Positions 1 through 7,426 of a stretch of DNA of 64,000 bases are shown here, piece by piece (position 1 is the first letter of the stretch; each line of letters begins with the position of its first letter). The translations under genes and the position numbers were made by a program. Below the pieces are notes generated by a model. The model saw nothing but the letters and a program-made list of their open reading frames with translations, ran no database searches and was not told the DNA's origin. The DNA comes from Kitasatospora sp. GAS204B (GTDB lineage: Bacteria; Actinomycetota; Actinomycetes; Streptomycetales; Streptomycetaceae). The stretch spans positions 248,001-312,000 of the forward strand of contig NZ_JARZAG010000004.1 of assembly GCF_029892155.1 (NCBI RefSeq), in the 5' to 3' direction.

Positions 1-2204
1 AGGCCCCGTTGCGCACCACCGTGGGCGGACTGGCGGCGTACTGGCAGAGCTACGGCTACGACCTGACCGGCAACCGCACCCAGCTCGTCCAGCACGACCC
101 GTCCGGCAACACCCTCCAGGACACCGCGGTCACCCAGACCTTCCCGACCCCGGGAACCCTCAACACCCCCACCACAGCCCAGAACACGGGCGGCGGCACC
201 GGTGGCCCGCACGCGCTGCTCGGCGCCACCACCACCGCACCCAGCGGGCCCAGCTCGGGCAGCATGCAGTACGACGCGGCCGGCAACACCACCTCCATCA
301 CCGACCCGACCGGCACCGCGACCCTCACCTGGGACGGCGAGGACAAGCTCACCTCCTACAGCAAGACCAGCGGCGCCGGCGCGACCACTTACACCTACGA
401 CGCGTCCGGCAACCAGCTCGTCCGCCGCGATCCCGGCAAGACCACCATCACCCTCGGCAACGACGAACTCGTCTACGACTCGAACGCCAAGACCCTCACC
501 GGCGTGCGCTACTACACGATCCCCGGCGGCATCACCCTGGTCCGCCAGGGCGGCACCTCCACCTTCCAGATCGCCAACCCGCACGGCACCAACACCCTCG
601 CCCTCGACGGCACCACCCTCGCCGAGAGCCGCCGCCCGACCGACCCGTTCGGTAACCCTCGAGGCAACCAGCCCAGCACCTGGGCCGGCGACAAGGGCTT
701 CGTCGGCGGTACCCAGGACCAGGCCACCGGGTTCACCAACCTCGGAGCGCGGGAGTACCAGCCGAGCACGGGTCGGTTCCTCAGCACGGACCCGCTCCTC
801 AACCCCGCCGACCCCCAGCAGTGGAACGGCTACGCCTACAGCAACAACAGCCCCGTCAACAGTAGCGACCCCACCGGCAAGCTCTCGAATGTTCAGGGGG
901 GTGGCTGTGGCACCGGATGCGACGTCAATGCGGTCCTGAACGACCCCAACTACTACCCCAACGTTCCCGAGCCTCAGATTCTCGCGCCCGATGGGTTCGG
1001 CAAATACGCACAGACTGCCCCCAGCAGCAGCGGAAAGAACAAGAAGAGCGACAACGGCGGCGCGGGTAACTTCAAGGACTTCCTGTTCGGCGTGGGAACA
1101 ATCCCGTGGTCCTTCGGAGCCGCGATTCACAAGGTCCTCTGGGTGGGCGACTCCCAGGACGACCCAATACCGCACCCGATGGACAGCTATTACAACTGGG
1201 CCCAGAGAAACGGCGTCGACACCGACAGCGCCAACTTTGCCTCCGGGTCGTTCTTGTTTGCCGCGCTGGGTGACAGCTACGCTACCTCCGGCGACGATCC
1301 GGCAGCGATCAGCAGCGGAGGTTGCAACAGCTTCCTCCCAGGGACGCCCGTACTGCTGGCAAACGGTGCAACCAAGGCCATCGACAAGCTGGCTGGCGAC
1401 CAAGTAGCCGCCACTGACCCGCAGACCGGCCTCACCACCGCACAGCCGATCACGCAATACATTGTCACCCCGGGCGACCAGGACTTCACTGACCTCACCC
1501 TGCTCATTACCCCGAAGCTTGCCGCGTCGAGTACTCCGCCCCGCATCACCACAATCGCTTCAACTCAGCATCACCCATACTGGGACCTCACGACCCAGCG
1601 GTGGACCGATGCTGCCGACCTCCATCAGGGTGACCAGCTGCTGGCCGCAGACGGATCCACCGTTGTCGTCCAGGCCATTCGCAACTACCAGACTCCCCCA
1701 ACGACGACCTACAACCTGACGGTCGATCAGGTCCATACGTACTATGTGCTGGCAGGGGCCACGCCGGTCCTCGTGCACAACTGTGGTGGAAACGACGCGC
1801 CTTTCCTGAACGACAGAAACGGACAATATAATCTTCAGAGTGAGCTTGGGCGTGCGGATTCGCTGGGCGTGAAGCCGGTGAGGCCTGGCCAGCCTGGCTT
1901 TGACGAAGCGATCAACTCCGGTGATATCAAGTGGGTAGTGGGCAGCGATGGAAAATTGGTAGTGATGCCGAAGACTGTGGCTGGCGAGGAGATTCCTCAC
2001 AGTGTTCTAACTCGCGGTCAGCCAGTTCTGGCTGCCGGTGAAGCCGATGTTGCCGGTGGGGATGGGTTCCACTTCGGGCTCCGAATATCGAATAACAGCG
2101 GTCACTATATGCCCTGCAACTGTAGTCTCGATATTGGGATACAAAATTTCCGCGAGGCTGGAATTGAATTCGATCCAGGGAGCGTGGAACGTGTTGCCCC
2201 TTGA
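1..2204 (+). CDS. RHS-repeat polymorphic toxin, HINT-linked C-terminal tip (5' end outside window)
   Basis: The reading frame is already open at the first base, so the N-terminus lies outside the window. YD/RHS repeats (YGYDLTGNR, YDASGN types) run to about 740, followed by the RHS-associated core (REYQPSTGRFLSTDP, about 750-890). A linker leads to a pretoxin-HINT autoprocessing domain from 1323 (Cys of CNSFLPGTPV) to 1784, which ends in the diagnostic His-Asn-Cys. The remaining 139 residues (1785-2201) are the variable toxin tip, with the motif NNSGHYMP and a CNCS pair. I do not recognise the toxin activity. Such proteins form a beta-barrel cocoon that carries a releasable C-terminal toxin against competitors. 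The tip has visibly lower GC than the repeat region, which suggests tip exchange. The downstream gene overlaps the stop codon and is the likely immunity gene. Confidence 0.9.
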   Translation, partial: APLRTTVGGLAAYWQSYGYDLTGNRTQLVQHDPSGNTLQDTAVTQTFPTPGTLNTPTTAQNTGGGTGGPHALLGATTTAPSGPSSGSMQYDAAGNTTSITDPTGTATLTWDGEDKLTSYSKTSGAGATTYTYDASGNQLVRRDPGKTTITLGNDELVYDSNAKTLTGVRYYTIPGGITLVRQGGTSTFQIANPHGTNTLALDGTTLAESRRPTDPFGNPRGNQPSTWAGDKGFVGGTQDQATGFTNLGAREYQPSTGRFLSTDPLLNPADPQQWNGYAYSNNSPVNSSDPTGKLSNVQGGGCGTGCDVNAVLNDPNYYPNVPEPQILAPDGFGKYAQTAPSSSGKNKKSDNGGAGNFKDFLFGVGTIPWSFGAAIHKVLWVGDSQDDPIPHPMDSYYNWAQRNGVDTDSANFASGSFLFAALGDSYATSGDDPAAISSGGCNSFLPGTPVLLANGATKAIDKLAGDQVAATDPQTGLTTAQPITQYIVTPGDQDFTDLTLLITPKLAASSTPPRITTIASTQHHPYWDLTTQRWTDAADLHQGDQLLAADGSTVVVQAIRNYQTPPTTTYNLTVDQVHTYYVLAGATPVLVHNCGGNDAPFLNDRNGQYNLQSELGRADSLGVKPVRPGQPGFDEAINSGDIKWVVGSDGKLVVMPKTVAGEEIPHSVLTRGQPVLAAGEADVAGGDGFHFGLRISNNSGHYMPCNCSLDIGIQNFREAGIEFDPGSVERVAP

Positions 2205-2742
2205 TGCTGAAAAGATCCACGATCTCCTGGAGATGGATGGCGATTCACAGCGCCGCTGGTTGGTCGCAGGTCAGCCATCCGTAGTTGGTGAGCGCCACTA
2301 CTGGTGGGAAGCCGTCACTACGATCGCACTGAGTGGTCTTTATGACGCCGCCCCGGCTAGCCCCGATGAATTGAAGTATGCGCTCCTGGCTATGCGCTCA
2401 ACTGAAGGGGCCATGGCGCAGCATGTCGTGGCTAGAACGGATGGACTGATTCGCATTTCCTACCTGGCGTCGCGATACGGTCGTGATGCAGGCAATGACA
2501 TTCGCAGCATTCTAGACCCTGATCAATTGGCGAGCGACTGTTTGGCGTCGATTGAACTGCCGTACGAGGTCGTGCTGCAGGCTCTGGATGACTGGAGGTC
2601 ATTGCCGCGCTCAGAGATACTGGCGCTCCGGAAGGTTAAGAAAGTTATCAGTGCAGTCGCGGTGCTGATCCCGCATGTTAGCGACGGTGAACTTCGGGAC
2701 AACGTTCTTCGATGGCTCGAAATTCGCGACCTGTTGCCCTAG
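2191..2742 (+). CDS. Probable cognate immunity protein of the RHS/HINT toxin
   Basis: This is a 183-residue protein without signal peptide or membrane segment, helical in appearance and rich in Leu/Ala/Asp/Arg. I chose GTG at 2191 because AGGGAG lies at 2177-2182 with an 8-nt spacer. An in-frame ATG at 2038 would overlap the toxin by 167 nt and has no ribosome site. The 14-nt overlap with the toxin stop gives translational coupling, which is the normal arrangement of toxin-immunity pairs. I recognise no immunity family. The function is inferred from position, size and shared low GC with the toxin tip. Confidence 0.7.
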   Translation: MLPLDAEKIHDLLEMDGDSQRRWLVAGQPSVVGERHYWWEAVTTIALSGLYDAAPASPDELKYALLAMRSTEGAMAQHVVARTDGLIRISYLASRYGRDAGNDIRSILDPDQLASDCLASIELPYEVVLQALDDWRSLPRSEILALRKVKKVISAVAVLIPHVSDGELRDNVLRWLEIRDLLP

Positions 2743-2835
2743 GGCCTCTGCTGTCTGGAATTAGCGAGATCTAGTCGGAAGCTCCGTTGAAAGGCGGTGG
2801 TTTCTAGGAATCGTTGCAACACGTAGTCGATTTGA

Positions 2836-2990
2836 TCAGGCCGCGAGCAGTTTATGCAGGCGCTCGGCTGGGGTTTCCCAGCCGAGCGTTTCGCGTGGGC
2901 GGCCGTTGAGTTCGGCATTGACGGCGGCCAGGGGCTCCGCTCCGTGGACTCTCGGGCGAGTGCCCTTGTCGGCGATGTGGATCCACTTGA
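2836..2990 (-). pseudogene. IS30-family transposase C-terminal remnant
   Basis: Read on the minus strand, this stretch gives the IS30 transposase C-terminus: LAAVNAELNGRPRETLGW, then ETPAERLHKLLAA and a TGA (complement of 2836-2838). A few residues upstream the frame must shift by one nucleotide to recover KGT...VH. Beyond about 2990 no transposase can be read, so only about 50 codons remain. No terminal inverted repeat pair is visible. The scar lies exactly between the RHS toxin-immunity pair and a broken lipoprotein gene, and it marks an old insertion or deletion junction in this island. Confidence 0.8.
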
Positions 2991-3002
2991 ATTTTTACGT
3001 CA

Positions 3003-3586
3003 GTGCTGACTGTTGCCGGTTGCGGGTATGATACAGACGCACCTAGGCATGATGGCGGCGTGTCAAGCGATGCGCGTGCTTATGAAGGGTCCTCCGGTCT
3101 CTCGCTTGGCGATGCATCTCAGCAAGACGCAATTACGTTCCCGCCCGCAGCGACAAGTCTACATTTTAAGACGGTTGGAGATCCGGGCGGCGGAAGTTTT
3201 TATCTGACCTTCAAGGCTCCAGGGAATTCGGCTGACGGATTTCTGGGGCAGCTCGGGACATCAATGAGAAATTGCAGTCAGCCATTCGGTGATATTGAAT
3301 CTGATGTGGCCTCGCATGCGGGATGGCAATTGCTGGCGGCAATCGGTTTAATTTTAATGGCTGTATCGGTGGCATTGGCAATGGGAGATTCTTCGAAATT
3401 TCGTTGGATAAGATCGATTCGCCAGGCATCATAATTTACTACTTCTCGGGCGAGGATGGGGTGGGTCAAATACCGCTTTGCCATGGCAGGCGCTACTTGC
3501 ATGTCGGTTCGCTAGGTGCTTCGAGCGGTTGCGGGTTTTTGGACATGAGCCCTCGCCCTGCCCATGCCCCCTTGTGGGCTATATAG
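3003..3586 (+). pseudogene. Degraded lipoprotein-like gene (N-terminal loss and frameshift)
   Basis: The first frame (GTG 3003 to 3434) opens with a lipobox-like LTVAGCG and a Ser/Gly-rich segment, then a soluble domain with FKTVGDPGGGSFYLTF. From about 3323 the convincing coding pattern moves to another frame (GRFFEISLDKIDSP, then IIIYYFSGED), while the original frame runs on into a non-native hydrophobic tail. A normal signal peptide n-region is missing and the gene abuts the IS30 scar. I read this as a lipoprotein gene truncated at its 5' end by the insertion and later frameshifted. The family is not recognised. The 3435-3738 stretch after the first-frame stop holds only this second-frame tail and no further supported gene. 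Confidence 0.5.
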
Positions 3587-3738
3587 TTAACTTCCTGTTA
3601 GGCGGCGCCGTAAGCCTGCAGTGAGCTTGGTGAGGTTTCCGGATATGCCATCCCGCATGAGTGGGATTCGTCATCTTGTCGAAAGAATTATTGTGAGGTC
3701 TGGCTCCTGGTGTAGTTTTTGATGTCAAGGAGGAAAAG

Positions 3739-4116
3739 ATGTCGCACCTCTTCGATGACGACTTCGTCAGAGGCTCGCTCGAAGTCCATCTCCCCGAGGC
3801 ATGTGTGCTCCTGGGGCGACTGGACATGGCTGAGCGTGCATCAGCAGAGGACTTGGGGCGGAGCCCTCGGTCCCTCGGTATGTACACGGTTTTGCCTGAG
3901 GCCTTCTATTGGGATATTCTCCGGCCGGCTCTGAACCCTGCGGAAACCAGTCTCGATCTCCTGGGAAGATGCAAGGATTTTCTTGATGAACTCACCGAGA
4001 GCCGACGCTATGGGGTATTGCAGGCGCTGCGAATTCGTGTGTGGGAACATCTAACACGTCCTGAGCGCGGGATTCTTGCGTGGAGTGGCCCCGATGCGGT
4101 CGCCCCGCCGTCCTAG
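3739..4116 (+). CDS. Small hypothetical protein, possible orphan immunity protein
   Basis: This is a 125-residue soluble, acidic protein with no recognised domain. The start at ATG 3739 is fixed by an unusually strong ribosome site, AAGGAGG at 3727-3733. It stands alone between the RHS toxin region and a strong terminator at 4133-4160. Small orphan genes in this position behind RHS loci are often immunity genes left after toxin-tip exchange, but nothing in the sequence proves that here. GC is lower than in the flanking core genes. Confidence 0.65.
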   Translation: MSHLFDDDFVRGSLEVHLPEACVLLGRLDMAERASAEDLGRSPRSLGMYTVLPEAFYWDILRPALNPAETSLDLLGRCKDFLDELTESRRYGVLQALRIRVWEHLTRPERGILAWSGPDAVAPPS

Positions 4117-4132
4117 CGTCGACCTTTCGTGA

Positions 4133-4160
4133 CGGTCCGCCGGGCTTGCCCGGCGGACCG
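4133..4160. terminator. Strong hairpin terminator
   Basis: A perfect 13-bp inverted repeat, CGGTCCGCCGGGC and GCCCGGCGGACCG, separated by TT and followed by TTT. It ends the transcript of the small gene that stops at 4116. The same two arms recur in swapped order at 40238-40270. From 4161 to 4341 I see no convincing gene. Confidence 0.8.
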
Positions 4161-4341
4161 TTTCGGCTTGCGGGCCTGGGGCGGGCAGGCCCTGAAGGCC
4201 AGCTTGAACAGCTTCCCGAATAGCAGCAATCCGGATTTCAGCGAGTACGTCGTCTATGCTGTCGGAGGAGATTCTGGTGGATGGGCTATGACCGGCAGGG
4301 TCGGTGGTCAGCGGAAGTGCGACGGTTGGGGATGCTGAGCC

Positions 4342-5163
4342 ATGTCGAGTGACGCGGCCATCCTGGTCAGGCGATACACCGGGCCTGCCCTGACTGCGGC
4401 TGAGATTGCCAAGGTTTTGGGGCTTCCGTTGGATCCGACATCGGTGGCCTGGCAATCTGTTGACGGTGTTGACGGATCCCGGTTCAGCCTTCGGCTGAGC
4501 ACGGCCCGCGGTGACCGCTTGGGTCCGGCGGTCGGCGCTGGTGGTGACTGGCCAGCGGAGCGTGAGTACGACTGTTTCGTTCATGTCGGCATCGACCGGA
4601 CGGCTCCGGACAGTGATGACAGCATCGGCGCGCTGCGGGCCTTCTGCCGGTCCGCCGTCGTCAAGTTGCGTGCCGAATGGCGTGGCCTGGAGACAGCGTT
4701 CAATCTCGACTTCGACGGTGCGTACAGCTACGCAGTTGAGCTGGCCGAGTCGCCGGGGCCCGAGGTCGCGGTGTGGTTGGCCAGTCGACAGCTGCCGGAT
4801 GCCGAGAAGTTCTCCGCGGTCGAGCTGGTCGACCGTGCGATCCGTGCTACTGGGGCCACCGTGGCCATCGAGGCGGAGCAGCCCGGGCGTTATCTCGTCT
4901 CTACTGATGCTGCGGCCGATGAGGTGACGGAGTCCCTTGCGCTCCGCGCTGATGAGCTCAGCTTCCAAGCGGCCGTCCTTGTACCCGAGTGGCACGCTTC
5001 AGTTCGGGAACTGGAGGCTTTCGGTGACCTGTTGGTCGCCGAAGCAGCTGAGGCCTTCGACGGGGTGGATGTCGCCTGGTGGGCCGGACGGCAGCTGGTC
5101 CGTTACGAGGTCGAGGCTCGCCCGAACCGCAGCCTTGGCCGGAGTCCGAGGTCTACCGGCTGA
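4342..5163 (+). CDS. Hypothetical protein of 273 residues
   Basis: This soluble, acidic protein shows good third-position GC bias, is not in conflict with any better gene, and has no signal peptide or membrane segment. The C-terminal half holds several Trp/Glu-rich helical stretches (WLASRQLPD, AWWAGRQLVRYEVEA). I recognise no family. ATG 4342 is the first plausible start, but the ribosome site is weak (ATGCTGAG upstream). It lies within the toxin/immunity island, so a contact-dependent immunity role is possible but not supported by any motif. Confidence 0.65.
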   Translation: MSSDAAILVRRYTGPALTAAEIAKVLGLPLDPTSVAWQSVDGVDGSRFSLRLSTARGDRLGPAVGAGGDWPAEREYDCFVHVGIDRTAPDSDDSIGALRAFCRSAVVKLRAEWRGLETAFNLDFDGAYSYAVELAESPGPEVAVWLASRQLPDAEKFSAVELVDRAIRATGATVAIEAEQPGRYLVSTDAAADEVTESLALRADELSFQAAVLVPEWHASVRELEAFGDLLVAEAAEAFDGVDVAWWAGRQLVRYEVEARPNRSLGRSPRSTG

Positions 5164-5197
5164 GCACCGCGCAGGGTTGCCGCGTGATGACGCTACG

Positions 5198-5524
5198 TCA
5201 GTCACACGCGTACGGCGCCAGCATCCCCGAAACAAAGTCGGCATGCAGCACCGACACGTCGTACGCCAGCACCCCCGCCGCCGCCACCACCAGAAGCACC
5301 GCGATCACCACCGCCTCCCCCGCCCGCCGCGCCCGAACGCCGGCGAGCACGCCGGTCCCCGCCGCCCAGCGCCGCGACCCCTGCCCCACGGCAGGCACCG
5401 CCCCCGCCGTGTGGCAATGGCTCAACGGCTCGCGCACCACGTGCTGGTAGAGGTCGAAGTGGACCACCTGCCAGACGAGCCGCCGCGGCGCGCGGACGGG
5501 GGCGGCGGCGCCGAGCGGCATCAC
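5198..5524 (-). CDS. Possible small membrane protein behind the amidase gene
   Basis: A 108-codon frame with one good hydrophobic helix near the C-terminus (VVIAVLLVVAAAGVLAY) after an Arg-rich segment. It starts 10 nt after the stop of the type VII-type amidase gene on the same strand, so it would be the last gene of that unit. The ribosome site is weak and the start could be the adjacent GTG or ATG. The family is unknown. It may be a real small membrane partner or a chance frame in high-GC DNA. Confidence 0.4.
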   Translation of the reverse strand: MMPLGAAAPVRAPRRLVWQVVHFDLYQHVVREPLSHCHTAGAVPAVGQGSRRWAAGTGVLAGVRARRAGEAVVIAVLLVVAAAGVLAYDVSVLHADFVSGMLAPYACD

Positions 5525-5533
5525 GGTCGGTCG

Positions 5534-6802
5534 TCAGTACCAGTTCGGTTGCGGCCGCACGAAGAGCACGTTCTGCTGCCCCTCAGCCCGCGTCTCGTGC
5601 TCGTTGCGGCCCGAGAGGCTGACGTTGAGCCGGGGGTCGGAGTGCTGGGTGTAGCGGACGTCGCCGTCGGGGGTCACGGCGGTGACGATGGCGGTGTGGT
5701 GGATGTTGCCCTGCTGGAGGCTCGGGTCCTGGTCGTTGCCCTGCTGGAAGAACATGATGTCGCCGGGCTTCACCTGGTCCTGCGGGACCTGGGAACCGCC
5801 GTTGCCGGTCAGGAAGTCGTGCAGGTTCTGTGCGCCGCCCCAGCTGTGGGTGTGCTCGGGGCCGGCCAGCAGGCCGCCGAGGTCCCAGCCGTTCTCGCCG
5901 GCGGTGCTCTGGTTCCAGCCGCTGTCGTCGAGCGTGTTCCAGCCCTTGTACTGCATCCCGGCCTGGTGCAGCGCGTTGGAGGTGAAGTTGGTGCAGTTGT
6001 CCTCGCCGCTCACGTCGCCGCTGCCGTCGTTCCAGTGTTGCTGGGCGTACTGCACGACCGCCACCCGGTCGTACTTGCCGTCGGTGCCGTGCAGGTCGGC
6101 CTTGACGGAGTCGGGGATGCCGGGCAGGCCGGCGATGGCGACCGGCTCGGAGAGCATGAACTGGTGCTGCTGGAGGGGGGTGAGGCCGTTCCACCAGTCG
6201 GTGACCAGTTGCGGGTTGTCGCCGCTGGGGATGTCGCCCTGGTAGGCGGCGAGTTCGACGTTGGAGGCTTCGCCCTGGATGTCGTCGAGGGCCTGGTTCA
6301 GGTCGGTGACGCAGGTGTCGTTGCCCAGCTTGGTGAGCTCGGCGGCGACCTGCTGGTCGGCCTGGGTGGCCTCGCGCAGCGCCTCCTGGAGCAGGGCGTC
6401 GACCTCGCCGACCTGGCTGGCGTTCGTCGGCTCGTTCGGGTTGCCGGCGGGGATGCTGCGGCCCTGGTCGAGGTCGACCGGCAGGTTGTACTGCTGCGCG
6501 AGGTTCAGCGCGTTGGCCAGCGTGCTCTTGGCGTACTCGATGCTGTGGGTCAGGCCGTCCAGCACCATGGCGACCCCGCGCATGATGTCGGAGGCGGCCT
6601 CCAGCGCGTCGGCCTGGTCGGAGAGCTTCTGGCCGGCCGTCTGACCGACCGCGTCCTTCCAGTGGTCGCCGAGCGGGCCGACGCCCTGGGCGTGCAGGTC
6701 GTTGGAGGCGTTGGTGGCCTCCTGCGAGGCGCGCAGCCAGCCGTCGGCGGCGGCCTTCCACTGGGTGGGGTCGGCGTGCTGCAGGTCGGTCAGGGTCACC
6801 AT
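5534..6802 (-). CDS. WXG/ESX-type protein with C-terminal amidase domain
   Basis: A 422-residue protein. Residues 1-230 are a long alpha-helical region of the kind found at the N-terminus of type VII secretion substrates. Residues about 245-415 match the putative amidase (Amidase_6) fold, with a catalytic-type Cys270 in GEDNCTNF and His368/369 in NIHHTAIV. There is no Sec signal peptide. The likely role is a secreted cell-wall or peptide amidase delivered by an ESX-like route. It follows the EspC-like gene by 5 nt, so the two form an operon, and the pair diverges from the RHS toxin gene. The split between helical N-terminus and enzyme domain is the usual toxin/effector architecture. Confidence 0.8.
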   Translation of the reverse strand: MVTLTDLQHADPTQWKAAADGWLRASQEATNASNDLHAQGVGPLGDHWKDAVGQTAGQKLSDQADALEAASDIMRGVAMVLDGLTHSIEYAKSTLANALNLAQQYNLPVDLDQGRSIPAGNPNEPTNASQVGEVDALLQEALREATQADQQVAAELTKLGNDTCVTDLNQALDDIQGEASNVELAAYQGDIPSGDNPQLVTDWWNGLTPLQQHQFMLSEPVAIAGLPGIPDSVKADLHGTDGKYDRVAVVQYAQQHWNDGSGDVSGEDNCTNFTSNALHQAGMQYKGWNTLDDSGWNQSTAGENGWDLGGLLAGPEHTHSWGGAQNLHDFLTGNGGSQVPQDQVKPGDIMFFQQGNDQDPSLQQGNIHHTAIVTAVTPDGDVRYTQHSDPRLNVSLSGRNEHETRAEGQQNVLFVRPQPNWY

Positions 6803-6807
6803 GGCGA

Positions 6808-7125
6808 TCAGCCCGCGTTCAGGTCGGTCAGGGACTGCGCGAAGCGGCGCTGGGCCTCGGCGTCGGCGGCGTCGTAGGAGTCGGCCGACTGGCTGAGCTG
6901 GGCCGAGTAGGTCTGCAACTGGCTCACGATGCCGTTCAGGTGGGCCTGCCAGTTGTCGGTGCAGGTCACCAGGGCGGCCGAGGACTGCCAGGCGGGCTGG
7001 GCCTGGGCCACCGTCAGGCTGTCGTCCAGCCAGTGGCCGGCCGCCGGCGAGCTCTGGTCGGCGATGGTGTTCACGGCGGCGGCGGTGGTGCGGACGCCGC
7101 CGGGATGGATCTGGATGTCGTTCAC
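6808..7125 (-). CDS. EspC/WXG100-like type VII secretion partner
   Basis: A 105-residue helical protein without signal peptide, resembling the small ESX secretion-associated (EspC-like) proteins: QIHPGGVRTTAAAVNTIAD at the N-terminus, a W-containing centre and a long Ala/Gln/Ser helix at the C-terminus. I prefer GTG 7125 because GGGGAAG precedes it by about 9 nt and VNDIQIHPGG is a typical family start. GTG 7161 in the same frame would add 12 polar residues. It is followed after 5 nt by the amidase effector gene, for which it probably acts as secretion partner or chaperone. Confidence 0.75.
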   Translation of the reverse strand: MNDIQIHPGGVRTTAAAVNTIADQSSPAAGHWLDDSLTVAQAQPAWQSSAALVTCTDNWQAHLNGIVSQLQTYSAQLSQSADSYDAADAEAQRRFAQSLTDLNAG

Positions 7126-7378
7126 GTCGTTCTGCTTCCCCGTGTGTTGCTTCCCCGCCACCAGTGATGCGCGGCGCGCGGCCGGTGGTGATCTTGAGTC
7201 TAGCGCGGGGCCAGGGCGGATTCTGAGGGCTGGTCAGCTCTGCGGCCCTGGTCAGCGCGGTGCCGCCGGTACCGGGAGCCCAACCGTTCGCGGCCGGTTG
7301 GCGTCTCTCATACTGAACCGATCAGCAAGCGAGAGTCAGCCGCCCGACAGGTTGCGCTGACGGCGGGAGGGTTGCCAC

Positions 7379-7426
7379 ATGGCAGTTGCAGTCATATCGG
7401 CGAGGGCGGGGGTGGACTTCGCGTGA
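7379..7426 (+). CDS. 15-residue leader peptide coupled to the RHS toxin start
   Basis: ATG 7379 is preceded by GGGAGG (7365-7370) at ideal spacing. It encodes MAVAVISARAGVDFA and stops at TGA 7424-7426, which overlaps the GTG (7423) of the toxin gene as GTGA. This looks like a translationally coupled leader that delivers ribosomes to the toxin start. It could also be a fortuitous short frame, with the toxin relying on the GGGGGTGG stretch at 7408-7415. Confidence 0.4.
   Translation: MAVAVISARAGVDFA

Noticed and set aside
1323..1784. Intein in the first RHS protein
   Set aside because: The HINT fold and terminal His-Asn-Cys are present, but the block sits just before a toxin tip with no homing endonuclease or interrupted host domain, so a pretoxin-HINT processing domain fits better.
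4129..4338. Small plus-strand frame after the terminator
   Set aside because: It begins inside the hairpin and has no ribosome site or family pattern.
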